Source: JACJXF01 sp964404825
GTDB taxonomy: Bacteria > Bacteroidota > Bacteroidia > Bacteroidales > GCA-2748055
Reading direction: 5' to 3'
Assembly: GCA_964404825.1 (NCBI GenBank)
Contig: CAYOLQ010000007.1
Location: 1-64,000 of the forward strand
Length of the DNA stretch: 64,000 bases
A program made the position numbers and the translations under genes. Positions 44,859 to 53,316 of the stretch are shown piece by piece. Position 1 is the first letter of the stretch, and every line of letters starts with the position of its first letter. The notes below the pieces were generated by a model, which was given only the letters and a program-made list of their open reading frames with translations, had not been told where the DNA came from and ran no database searches.

Positions 44859-45983
44859 ATGACAGCCATTCTGATTTTTTCAGCATGTATCAGTATTGCA
44901 TATGCTATTATGATTGTCAGGTTCATAAAAGGCTGGAATTCAATTCCAGAATTCAGGTGCGGATCTTTAGATCAGCGGTTATATGTCAGCGTTATTGTTG
45001 CATTCCGTAACGAAGAAAAGAACCTCCCTGCTCTTTTCGATGCACTCAGGCGACAATCATACCCTTCGAATGAGCTTGAATTTATTTTTGCCGATGATCA
45101 TTCTGATGACGGGTCGGTTAGTCTTGTTGAAGTATTTGTATCTTCTGTTGCAAATGCCGGTCTAATCAGGTTAAGGGATGATGAGGAAGGGAAAAAGAAA
45201 TCCTTGATTCGGGCCGCGCAAAGAGCCAGAGGGAAACTACTCGTTTTTACTGATGCAGATTGTCTTCCCGGACCAGATTGGATAAAAACCATTGCAGCTT
45301 ATTATCTGGAAACCGGGTCTGTTTTAATTGCTTCTCCGGTTATTATGAATCCGGAAAATAGCTTCTTTTCCCGTTTTCAGTCACTTGAATTTTTTAGTCT
45401 CATGGGATCTACTGCCGGATCATTCGGCATTCATGATCCCATTATGGTAAATGGTGCAAACCTGGCAGCTGAAAGGGATGTGTATCTTCAAAGTATTGAC
45501 AGTATTCTGAATCAAACCGCATCAGGTGATGATGTTTTTTTAATGCTCCATCTGAAAAAAGCATCTCCCGGCAAACTTAGTTTTTTAAAATCCCGCGAAG
45601 CAAGTGTCTTTTGCAGCCCCATTTCGGGTTTCTATTCTTTTATTATGCAAAGAATGAGGTGGACATCAAAATCCAGGCATTACCGCGATTTATCAATAGT
45701 ACTAACAGCCATTCTGGTTTTGCTTTTGAATTTCTGGTTACTGAATTGCTTTGTATTGTCTTTTTTTCAGGATCAATTTATTTATGTCGGAGCAGGTGTA
45801 TTTCTGATCAAATCGATTTTAGATTTTGTCTTCATTGGTAAGATCCTGAAGTTTTTCGGGAGGTCAGAGCTTTTGCGGATTTTTGTTTTATCTCAATTTC
45901 TTTATTTCCTTTATATTTCCTTTGTCGGCCTTGCAGGCAATATTTTCCCATCAAAATGGAAGGGAAGAAGAGTAAATTTATAA
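44859..45983 (+). CDS. Membrane-bound GT2 glycosyltransferase
   Basis: The 374-residue processive-type family 2 transferase has an N-terminal membrane helix (about residues 2-22), then SVIVAFRNEEKNLPALFDAL (about 46-65), FADDHSDDGS (the first Asp motif), VFTDADCLPGPDW (the DxD metal site, about 130-142), GDDVFLMLHL and QRMRW (the Q/RxxRW-like acceptor motif), and three to four C-terminal transmembrane helices. The family makes polysaccharides or glycolipids at the cytoplasmic membrane; the sugar is unknown. It is the fourth gene in the bfn operon. Confidence 0.85.
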   Translation: MTAILIFSACISIAYAIMIVRFIKGWNSIPEFRCGSLDQRLYVSVIVAFRNEEKNLPALFDALRRQSYPSNELEFIFADDHSDDGSVSLVEVFVSSVANAGLIRLRDDEEGKKKSLIRAAQRARGKLLVFTDADCLPGPDWIKTIAAYYLETGSVLIASPVIMNPENSFFSRFQSLEFFSLMGSTAGSFGIHDPIMVNGANLAAERDVYLQSIDSILNQTASGDDVFLMLHLKKASPGKLSFLKSREASVFCSPISGFYSFIMQRMRWTSKSRHYRDLSIVLTAILVLLLNFWLLNCFVLSFFQDQFIYVGAGVFLIKSILDFVFIGKILKFFGRSELLRIFVLSQFLYFLYISFVGLAGNIFPSKWKGRRVNL

Positions 45984-45986
45984 AGG

Positions 45987-47195
45987 ATGGTAAACGAATC
46001 CACACCCGCAACAATTGCCTGGAATAAATTCAGGAGAAATCCTTTAGCCATAGCAGGACTTCTGATTATTATTTTCGTTGTTTTAACAGCAATACTTGGA
46101 TACCTTATTTGCCCTGATAAAACGCCATTTGCAAACACGCAGCATCTTGAACTTTCCGGTAAAAAACCCGGATTCAGGGTTTCGATGTTAAAAGTCAGAA
46201 AAAATGAGATCTTTGATCAATCTGGTTTTTTCCGTACGATGTTTTATGGCCGTGAAGCTGAATTTGAAGAGATACCATTTTCAGATTATTCTTTTGATGA
46301 CCGGCAATTGATACTAACCGAATTTACAGATGTTCCTGATGAAGAGGTATTTTTAAAAACATTGAACATTGTGGATATTGTGTACCCTGTTGCTTCCGGT
46401 TTCACGATTCGGAATTTCGAAGAAAACGACAGTATTTCCTTTCAGCAAATCGGCGGAAATGAAGTTTTTACCACTATTTCAGCATTAAGAGACGTAATTG
46501 AAGAAGATTATATTTCCGAAAGAGTGTTTTATCTGGGAACCGATCGTTTCGGACGTGATCTGCTCAGCAGACTGATACTCGGTGCAAGGATTTCTCTTAT
46601 GGTAGGCTTTATTGCAGTAAGCATTTCTCTGGTGATAGGTATAAGTATGGGCGCAATTGCCGGATATTACAGAGGAAGAATCGATAATCTTATCATGTGG
46701 GTAATAAATGTTATATGGTCTGTACCTACACTATTACTCGTCATAGCCCTGACAATGGTTATTGGTCGTGGTTTCTGGCAGGTGTTTGTTGCTGTTGGAG
46801 TAACCATGTGGGTTGAAGTTGCCCGTGTTGTAAGGGGGCAGGTACTTAGTCTGCGTGAAAAGGAATTTATAGAAGCAGCAAAAGTACTTGGGTATAGCGA
46901 TACGCGCATTATTCTGAAGCATATTATTCCAAATATTATTTCTCCCGTTATTATAATTTCTGCAGCTAATTTTGCATCTGCAATCCTGATTGAAGCAGGA
47001 CTAAGTTTTCTGGGAATCGGTGTTCAGCCACCCATGGCATCATGGGGAGGAATGGTAAAGGACCATTACGGGTTTATTTTAGCCGGAAAAGCATATCTGG
47101 CTTTTATCCCGGGGTTTGCAATTATGCTTATGGTACTTGCTTTTACAATGCTTGGTAACGGTTTGAGGGATGCGTTTGATATACGCAAGGAATAA
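45987..47195 (+). CDS. DppC/OppC-like ABC transporter permease with periplasmic insertion
   Basis: The 402-residue inner-membrane permease carries an OppC-type N-terminal helix (RNPLAIAGLLIIIFVVLTAILGY, about residues 13-35) and about 140 residues of soluble, probably periplasmic sequence not usual in E. coli DppC. The binding-protein-dependent permease domain follows (about 195-400). The coupling-helix EAA motif is EFIEAAKVLGYSDTRIILKHIIPN, shown here in part as EAAKVLGYSD; GLSFLGIGVQPPMASWGGM is typical. By family it imports oligopeptides, but no partner permease, ATPase or binding protein is adjacent, so those subunits must be encoded elsewhere. It is the last gene of the operon. Confidence 0.85.
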   Translation: MVNESTPATIAWNKFRRNPLAIAGLLIIIFVVLTAILGYLICPDKTPFANTQHLELSGKKPGFRVSMLKVRKNEIFDQSGFFRTMFYGREAEFEEIPFSDYSFDDRQLILTEFTDVPDEEVFLKTLNIVDIVYPVASGFTIRNFEENDSISFQQIGGNEVFTTISALRDVIEEDYISERVFYLGTDRFGRDLLSRLILGARISLMVGFIAVSISLVIGISMGAIAGYYRGRIDNLIMWVINVIWSVPTLLLVIALTMVIGRGFWQVFVAVGVTMWVEVARVVRGQVLSLREKEFIEAAKVLGYSDTRIILKHIIPNIISPVIIISAANFASAILIEAGLSFLGIGVQPPMASWGGMVKDHYGFILAGKAYLAFIPGFAIMLMVLAFTMLGNGLRDAFDIRKE

Positions 47196-47220
47196 GTGAA
47201 CGCTTATTAACGTGCTTACG

Positions 47221-48057
47221 CTAATTAAACCTTTTCTTCTTTAAAATCCAATATGAAATAAGTAAAAGGATTGCAATCAGAATGAAGGTAAGTAAAAGGT
47301 TTTGCCAGATAGGTAATCCAACCGTTGTAATGGTATCTAGAGGGTTTTTATCCGGATCCGGTGGAGGCCCACCTGCCACTTTTTGCATATTTTGCTGAAT
47401 CATTGATAAAACCTCTGGTCTGGGGGTGAGATTGGTCACGAATTTGGAAGGAAAGTAAAATCTGAAATCTTCAGGAACATTAACACGGATAATGGGTTCG
47501 ATGATTACTCTGTACATCAGATAAACCACACCTGATACAATCATATTTCTGAATATCAGCGAAAAAAGCAATCCGAAAGACAGGTAAGTAAAAATCTGAA
47601 CGAAAAGTGTGGCCATGATCCAGGATCGCTCGAAAGCCATTCCTAAGGTTAATTTATAACTGTAAACAAAACCGGAGGCAACACTGGAGAATCCCACGAG
47701 AAGAATAACATAAAATGATAAGATGGTAATCAGGATAATCTTTTGCATAAGAAGATCTGTACGGCTTAATCCAAATATCAGCTGCTGCTTATAAGTTTTG
47801 TTATTAAATTCGTTACAGGTCATCATAATTACAAGTAATACAAGGCTGATATTATAAAAGCTCGAAATCCAGGTTGTGAAATTCCAGACATGCGGGAACT
47901 GGTAAAGAGGAAGAATGGTAACAAAGGGGATTTTCATGTCGATCCTCGGGATAAAGAATATTCCCACAATGAAAAGTACAAGATGCAACCCGATTAATAT
48001 CCTGAAAGGTATATAGTTGAGCGTTTTTTGAAGTTCTATTTTTAGCAGTTTTATCAT
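47221..48057 (-). CDS. ABC-2 type transporter permease
   Basis: The 278-residue protein has about six transmembrane helices, a first helix at about residues 19-37, and a periplasmic loop with PRPEVLSMIQQNMQK and a GGPPPDPDKNP segment. The N-terminus LLKIELQKTLNYIPFRILI is typical of NosY/BcrB-like permeases. It starts 4 bases after the upstream ATPase gene, and together they form an exporter of unknown substrate, often an antibiotic, lipid or sodium exporter in this family. Confidence 0.8.
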   Translation of the reverse strand: MIKLLKIELQKTLNYIPFRILIGLHLVLFIVGIFFIPRIDMKIPFVTILPLYQFPHVWNFTTWISSFYNISLVLLVIMMTCNEFNNKTYKQQLIFGLSRTDLLMQKIILITILSFYVILLVGFSSVASGFVYSYKLTLGMAFERSWIMATLFVQIFTYLSFGLLFSLIFRNMIVSGVVYLMYRVIIEPIIRVNVPEDFRFYFPSKFVTNLTPRPEVLSMIQQNMQKVAGGPPPDPDKNPLDTITTVGLPIWQNLLLTFILIAILLLISYWILKKKRFN

Positions 48058-48061
48058 TGCG

Positions 48062-48961
48062 TTATTCTTTTACCAGTTCGAGAAACTGGCTTTCGAGAGA
48101 TTTTTGATGAAGAATAATTTCGCTCAGTACAACTCCTTTTTCAAACACATACTGGTTGAGATCAGATGAGTTATTTCCTTCCTTAAGGGCTACTTTTACT
48201 CCTGATTCTTCAGGAATGAGCTCAGTTAAAAACGGACACTTTTCAAGAATTTTCAACAATAGGGGTATATCGGCAGCTTTAATTTCAAGTATACTTTCGC
48301 CTTTAAGCAGTGCCTTAACATTCCCCTTAGCCAGCAATTGTCCGCTTTTTAAGATTGCAACATCGCTGCATACTTTTTCAACTTCGCTAAGAATATGGCT
48401 GGCCATTATTATAGTCTTCCCTGCCTCAGCCTGTTGTATAATGAGTTCCCTTACTTCGGCAATTCCTTCAGGATCAAGACCATTAGTGGGTTCGTCAAGT
48501 AACAGTATTTCCGGATTCCCCAGAAGAGTCGATGCAATTCCGAGTCTTTGTTTCATTCCCAGGGAAAGTGTTGAAAACCGGGATTTTCTTCTTTCATAAA
48601 GCTTTACAAGACTAAGGACTTTGGGGATATCTTCGGCTCCGCATTCTTTTATCCGGGTAATAATTTTGAGATTACTCTCAAGACTAAGGTATGGATAGAA
48701 TGAAGGAGTCTCGATCATGGAGCCAATTCTTCTGCGAATTGCAGCATGAGGTTTTTCACCAAACCAGGTAAATTCACCCTGATCCTGCTCCAGAATTCCC
48801 GAAAGAATAGAAAGAGTGGTGGTTTTTCCACTCCCATTGGGTCCCAGAATGCCATAAACCTGTCCCGGGAAAACTTCAATGTTTAATCCGGAAATGGCTT
48901 TGACTTTGCCATAGGATTTTGTAAGATTTTTTATTTGGAGAACTGGTTCAGAAAAGGACAT
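48062..48961 (-). CDS. ABC transporter ATP-binding protein
   Basis: The 299-residue protein has Walker A GPNGSGKTTT (about residues 41-50), the signature LSLGMKQRLGIAS, Walker B ILLLDEPTNGLDP and a switch His in MASHILSEVEK. A C-terminal regulatory tail of about 80 residues is present, as in BcrA/DrrA-like proteins. It powers the ABC-2 permease encoded just downstream. It lies 23 bases after recQ and may be co-transcribed with it, although the two have no known functional link. Confidence 0.92.
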   Translation of the reverse strand: MSFSEPVLQIKNLTKSYGKVKAISGLNIEVFPGQVYGILGPNGSGKTTTLSILSGILEQDQGEFTWFGEKPHAAIRRRIGSMIETPSFYPYLSLESNLKIITRIKECGAEDIPKVLSLVKLYERRKSRFSTLSLGMKQRLGIASTLLGNPEILLLDEPTNGLDPEGIAEVRELIIQQAEAGKTIIMASHILSEVEKVCSDVAILKSGQLLAKGNVKALLKGESILEIKAADIPLLLKILEKCPFLTELIPEESGVKVALKEGNNSSDLNQYVFEKGVVLSEIILHQKSLESQFLELVKE

Positions 48962-48984
48962 ATCAGGTGAATTGTTTAGAAAAA

Positions 48985-51171
48985 TTAATGTCCCATTTCT
49001 GTCATAAACTTGATTCGGATAAGACGAATATCTTCTTCCGAATAATGTTCTTCACCCAGCTCTCTCAATGCATCATCAAGTGATTCGGTTTCTGCTTCCT
49101 CCCTGAAATAGCTGTAAATTTCTTCCTGTTTATCTTCATCCATAACCTGGCTGATATAATAATCGAGATTCAGCCGTGTGCCGCTATTGATGATTGCTTC
49201 AATTTCGGTGAGCAATTCAGGCATTTCAATTCCTTTTGATTCAGCTATATCGTCGAGTGCAATTTTACGGTCAACACTCTGGATAATAAATACTTTTAAC
49301 CCTGATTTATTTACCACGGATTTAACTACCATATCCTGAGGCCTGATAATTTCTTTCTCCTCAACATAGGTACTTATGATCTTAAGGAACTCACTTCCAT
49401 AACGCTGTGCCTTACCTGCTCCGACTCCTACACAGTTCTGCAATTCCTCCGGGGTTATGGGGTATTGAATGGACATATCTTCGAGTGAAGGGTCCTGGAA
49501 AATTACAAAAGGCGGAAGTTTGGATTCTTTAGCTATTTTTTTTCTGAGATCCTTAAGAATATTAAAAAGCTCTGTATCTACACCGCCACCTGATGAGCCG
49601 GGACCAGGTTCCACCTCGGTACTTTCCTCGTAATCGTGGTCCTGAGTCAGCATAAATGACTGGGGATCTTTAAGATACTCATGGCCTGCCTCGCTAAGAT
49701 ACAGAAGACCATAGTTTTCGATATCTTTCAAAACAAAACGGGCAATTAGGGTTTGCCTGATGACACCATTCCAGAAACGGGTATCCTTGTCTTCTCCGAT
49801 TCCGAATATTTCCAGTTTATGATGGCTATAAGCTTTAACACCTGATGTTGCTTTTCCGGCAAGAACTTCAGCAACATGATCGGCTTTAAATTTTTCTTTT
49901 ACTTCGAGTATAACATTGAGAGCGTTTACTACGTATTCCTGTCCTTCAAATTCTTCTTTCGGGTTAATGCAATTATCGCAGTTATCACAATTATCCACCA
50001 TAACCTCTCCAAAATAATTAAGCAGTACTTTGGGCCGGCAAACAGCTGATTCGGCATATGCAACGGTTTCAAGAAGTAATTGCCTTCCGATTTCCTGTTC
50101 GGCAACGGGCTTTCCCTGCATGAATTTTTCAAGCTTCTGAATATCCTTGTAGCGGTAAAATGCTATACATCTTCCTTCGCCTCCGTCACGCCCGGCCCGG
50201 CCCGTTTCCTGATAATATCCCTCCAGACTTTTTGGCATATCATAATGGATAACAAAGCGCACATCAGGCTTATCAATTCCCATTCCAAAAGCTATTGTTG
50301 CAACAATAACATCCACCTCTTCCATGAGAAACTTGTCCTGATTTTGTGTCCGGGTTGATGCATCCATACCAGCATGATATGGCAAGGATTTTATGCCGTT
50401 AACTTTAAGTGCCTCAGATAATTCTTCTACTTTTTTACGACTCAGACAATAGATAATACCTGACTTACCTTTATTGTTAAGGATAAATTTTATAATTTCC
50501 TTGGTAGCATTAATTTTAGGTCTTACTTCATAATACAGATTGTGTCGCCTGAATGAGGATTTGAAAACATCGGCGTTAAGCATCTCCAGATTTTTCTGAA
50601 TATCATGCTGCACTTTTGGAGTAGCTGTAGCAGTCAGGGCAATGATGGGAGCATTACCAATTTTATTAATGATGGGACGAATTCGTCTGTACTCCGGTCT
50701 GAAATCGTGACCCCACTCAGAAATACAATGAGCCTCATCCACGGCATAAAAGGAAATTTTTACTCCCTTCAGGAAATCAATATTTTCTTCCTTTGTCAGC
50801 GATTCGGGTGCAACATAAAGCAGTTTGGTAAGACCACTTGTTACATCTTCTTTTACCTTGGCTATCTGTACTTTTGTAAGTGATGAATTAAGAAAATGCG
50901 CAACTCCGTCGCTGGTGCTGAAACTGCGCATCGAGTCCACCTGATTTTTCATCAAAGCGATCAAAGGGGAAATAATAATAGCCGTTCCTTCCATGATTAC
51001 AGCCGGAAGCTGATAGCATAAGGATTTCCCTCCGCCAGTCGGCATAAGAACGAATGTATCGTTTCCATTCATCACATTCAGGATAATCTGTTCCTGAGCG
51101 TCCTTAAAATTATCAAACCCGAAATACTTCTTCAGGTATTCATGCAAATTTATATTTTCTGATTTGCCCAT
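48985..51171 (-). CDS. recQ: ATP-dependent DNA helicase RecQ
   Basis: This 728-residue 3'-5' DNA helicase acts in recombination and repair. The core (about residues 10-340) has PTGGGKSLCYQLPA (Walker A), YAVDEAHCISEWGHDFRPEY (DEAH and the aromatic loop), LTATATP and QETGRAGRDG. The zinc-binding RQC region has four Cys in the CRPK-to-CDNCDNC segment (about 370-405). An HRDC domain follows (about 525-610), then a C-terminal helical HTH-like extension that makes the protein about 120 residues longer than E. coli RecQ, which is common in Bacteroidota. Confidence 0.95.
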   Translation of the reverse strand: MGKSENINLHEYLKKYFGFDNFKDAQEQIILNVMNGNDTFVLMPTGGGKSLCYQLPAVIMEGTAIIISPLIALMKNQVDSMRSFSTSDGVAHFLNSSLTKVQIAKVKEDVTSGLTKLLYVAPESLTKEENIDFLKGVKISFYAVDEAHCISEWGHDFRPEYRRIRPIINKIGNAPIIALTATATPKVQHDIQKNLEMLNADVFKSSFRRHNLYYEVRPKINATKEIIKFILNNKGKSGIIYCLSRKKVEELSEALKVNGIKSLPYHAGMDASTRTQNQDKFLMEEVDVIVATIAFGMGIDKPDVRFVIHYDMPKSLEGYYQETGRAGRDGGEGRCIAFYRYKDIQKLEKFMQGKPVAEQEIGRQLLLETVAYAESAVCRPKVLLNYFGEVMVDNCDNCDNCINPKEEFEGQEYVVNALNVILEVKEKFKADHVAEVLAGKATSGVKAYSHHKLEIFGIGEDKDTRFWNGVIRQTLIARFVLKDIENYGLLYLSEAGHEYLKDPQSFMLTQDHDYEESTEVEPGPGSSGGGVDTELFNILKDLRKKIAKESKLPPFVIFQDPSLEDMSIQYPITPEELQNCVGVGAGKAQRYGSEFLKIISTYVEEKEIIRPQDMVVKSVVNKSGLKVFIIQSVDRKIALDDIAESKGIEMPELLTEIEAIINSGTRLNLDYYISQVMDEDKQEEIYSYFREEAETESLDDALRELGEEHYSEEDIRLIRIKFMTEMGH

Positions 51172-51520
51172 TTAACTGCCTCGATTTATTAAAAAAAAAT
51201 AAAACACACTTACTCAAAAAACAAAGATATATCTGGTTACCAGACATATAATTTGTTAAGCGGTTAGGGTAGGCTGACTACAACAATAATCGTAAAATTA
51301 AATTTAATGCTATTTTTTGCAATAAAAAAATAGTACCGGTAAAAAAATCTCTTTTTTAATTCCGGAAATTCATTCTTAAGGTTGGATTCAGACTCTAAAG
51401 ATAGTCATTTTTCCTTATTATCACTGACTTATCAAAAACCCCCATCAATAGAGGCTGAAATCACATATATTTTTATTTACTTTGCGCGGGAAATCTTTTT
51501 AAATAGAAGGAATACTTTAA
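51172..51520. other. Divergent intergenic region between recQ and tatC
   Basis: A 349-base AT-rich gap without a credible gene. It contains a perfect TAnnTTTG box for recQ on the minus strand (51222-51229), a near-consensus TTACTTTG (51477-51484) 36 bases before tatC, and an AT-only hairpin pairing 51310-51318 with 51325-51333. No RNA gene was recognised. Confidence 0.45.
51222..51229 (-). promoter_or_regulatory. -7 box of recQ
   Basis: On the minus strand TATCTTTG matches TAnnTTTG exactly, about 50 bases before the recQ ATG. No -33 element at the usual distance. Confidence 0.4.
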
Positions 51521-52348
51521 ATGGTAAAAAAGAAAGACGATGAAATGTCATTTCTCGATCATCTTGAGGAGTTGAGATGGCGGCTTATTCGATCTGTTTT
51601 AGCTATTGTAATTGGTGCGATAGTGGCTTTTGTTTTCAAGGATATAATTTTCGGACAGGTTATTCTTGCCCCCAGAACACCCGAATTCTGGACTAACAGG
51701 GTGTTTTGCCAGTTAAGTAATTATTTTGATGTGCCCAGTCTTTGCATAAATACCAATCCACTGGAAATCATCTCTGTGAAGATGGCGGGTCAGTTTAATA
51801 TGCACATTCTTGTGAGTCTGGTTGTTGGACTTATTGTCGCATTTCCATATGTTTTTTATGAGTTCTGGAGTTTTATTGCGCCTGCTCTTAAATCAAAAGA
51901 AAGAAAGCATGCAAATGGAGCGATATTCTTCAGTTCATTTCTTTTTTTATTGGGAGTAGTTTTTGGTTTTTTTATGATTGTTCCGCTTACAGTTCATTTT
52001 CTTGGGAGTTACAGCGTTAGTGCGGATGTTACCAATAAAATCAATCTGATATCTTATGTTTCGACCATTACCTCGGTAGTTTTTGCTTCGGGTGTGGTTT
52101 TCGAATTACCTGTAATTATTTTTTTCCTGACGAAAATCGGGATCGTTACACCTGATTTCCTGAAAAAGTATCGTAAACATTCCATAGTTGCGATTTTTAT
52201 TCTTTCCGCAATAATAACACCTCCTGATATTTTTAGTCAGACACTGGTAGCAATACCTTTACTTATCCTTTATGAGGTTAGCATTCTTATTTCGATGCGG
52301 ATTACCAGACAGAGGAAAAGAAAAGAAGCTGAAGAAAATAATTCCTGA
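51521..52348 (+). CDS. tatC: Twin-arginine translocase subunit TatC
   Basis: The 275-residue, six-helix inner-membrane protein binds twin-arginine signal peptides. The N-terminal MSFLDHLEELRWRLIRSV is the hallmark motif; the Glu of the first periplasmic loop region and FxxFYEFWSFIAPALKSKERK are also present. A longer first periplasmic loop (about residues 45-90) with two Cys is usual for Bacteroidota TatC. The tatA partner is not in the window. It lies 21 bases upstream of lptB and is probably co-transcribed with it. Confidence 0.94.
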   Translation: MVKKKDDEMSFLDHLEELRWRLIRSVLAIVIGAIVAFVFKDIIFGQVILAPRTPEFWTNRVFCQLSNYFDVPSLCINTNPLEIISVKMAGQFNMHILVSLVVGLIVAFPYVFYEFWSFIAPALKSKERKHANGAIFFSSFLFLLGVVFGFFMIVPLTVHFLGSYSVSADVTNKINLISYVSTITSVVFASGVVFELPVIIFFLTKIGIVTPDFLKKYRKHSIVAIFILSAIITPPDIFSQTLVAIPLLILYEVSILISMRITRQRKRKEAEENNS

Positions 52349-52369
52349 TCCAAAATATAAAAATCCGAA

Positions 52370-53092
52370 ATGAAACTTTATACCAGGAGTTTGGTCAAAC
52401 GATATCGCTCCAGAACAGTAGTGAAAGGGGTGTCTATCGAGCTTAATCAGGGAGAGATTGTAGGTTTGTTAGGTCCGAATGGTGCCGGCAAAACAACATC
52501 TTTTTATATGATTGTTGGCCTCATTACCCCGAATGAAGGTGAAATTTTTATTGACGATCAGGATATTACCAAAGAACCTGTTTACAAAAGAGCACGAAGG
52601 GGGATCGGTTACCTGGCTCAGGAAGCATCTGTGTTCCGGAAACTAAGTGTTGAGGATAATATCAGAGCGGTACTGGAGCTTTCCGGAATGTCGAAGGAAG
52701 AGCAGAACGAAAGACTTGAATCACTTCTGAATGAATTCGGACTTAACAAAATCAGAAAAAGTCTGGGTATTCAGCTTTCCGGTGGTGAACGGCGTCGTAC
52801 CGAAATTGCCAGAGCCCTTTCTCTTAATCCTTATTTTATTTTGCTCGATGAGCCCTTTGCAGGTGTAGATCCTATTGCAGTTGAAGATATACAATCCATA
52901 ATTTCACAGTTAAGCAAAAAGAATATCGGGATTTTGATAACTGACCATAACGTACATGAAACCTTGTCTATCACTGACAGGGCATACTTACTCTTTGAAG
53001 GTGAGATACTTAAAGCAGGAACAGCCAAAGAACTTGCTGAAGATGAGGAAGTAAGAAGACTCTACTTAGGGAAAAATTTTGAATTGCGATAA
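52370..53092 (+). CDS. lptB: Lipopolysaccharide export ABC ATPase LptB
   Basis: The 240-residue ATPase drives LPS extraction from the inner membrane with LptF/LptG. Walker A is GPNGAGKTTSFYMIVG, the LptB-type signature is LSGGERRRTEIARAL, Walker B is FILLDEPFAGVDPIAV and the switch is ITDHNVHETL, all close to E. coli LptB. The length is exactly that of the family. LptFG are not nearby. The gene ends 36 bases before the tRNA-Leu. Confidence 0.95.
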   Translation: MKLYTRSLVKRYRSRTVVKGVSIELNQGEIVGLLGPNGAGKTTSFYMIVGLITPNEGEIFIDDQDITKEPVYKRARRGIGYLAQEASVFRKLSVEDNIRAVLELSGMSKEEQNERLESLLNEFGLNKIRKSLGIQLSGGERRRTEIARALSLNPYFILLDEPFAGVDPIAVEDIQSIISQLSKKNIGILITDHNVHETLSITDRAYLLFEGEILKAGTAKELAEDEEVRRLYLGKNFELR

Positions 53093-53115
53093 TTATTAAA
53101 ATTTAAGTACCTTTG
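53084..53115 (+). promoter_or_regulatory. Promoter of tRNA-Leu (and possibly tig)
   Basis: TTG (53084-53086), 21 bases, then TACCTTTG (53108-53115), an exact TAnnTTTG. The -7 box ends 13 bases before the tRNA 5' end. The TTG lies in the last codons of lptB. Confidence 0.6.
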
Positions 53116-53128
53116 CCAAAATTTTTTC

Positions 53129-53210
53129 GCGGGTGTGGCGGAATTGGTAGACGCGCCAGACTTAGGATCTGGTACCGCAAGGTGTGGGGGTTCGAGTCCC
53201 TTCATCCGCA
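53129..53210 (+). tRNA. tRNA-Leu (anticodon TAG)
   Basis: An 82-base cloverleaf. The acceptor stem GCGGGTG pairs with CATCCGC (one G-U), the D arm holds GGAATTGGTAGACGC, and the anticodon stem CCAGA/TCTGG encloses CTTAGGA with anticodon TAG. A long variable arm (about ACCGCAAGGTGT) marks a type II tRNA, and the T loop is TTCGAGT. The discriminator is A and the 3' CCA is not encoded. It sits between lptB and tig with its own promoter and a terminator hairpin. Confidence 0.97.
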
Positions 53211-53216
53211 CTTGAT

Positions 53217-53266
53217 AAAACCGCTGATGATTCCTGTTGAAATGACGGTGATATCATGCGGTTTTT
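53217..53266 (+). terminator. Terminator after tRNA-Leu
   Basis: AAAACCGC (53217-53224) pairs with GCGGTTTT (53258-53265), extended by TGAT/ATCA inside after one bulged base, and ends in a T5 run. It should separate the tRNA transcript from tig. Confidence 0.75.
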
Positions 53267-53316
53267 AAGATTTTATCAGGATGAGTTTTAGCTAACAATT
53301 TGAAAATTGAATCAGG

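Noticed and set aside
47191..47208. AATAAG/CTTATT inverted repeat at the end of the DppC-like gene
   Set aside because: Only 6 bp of AT-rich stem with no T tract; too weak to call a terminator for either convergent gene.
51310..51333. AT-only hairpin upstream of recQ as a possible terminator or RNA element
   Set aside because: Nine A-T pairs without G-C pairs or a T tract in a very AT-rich gap; low significance.
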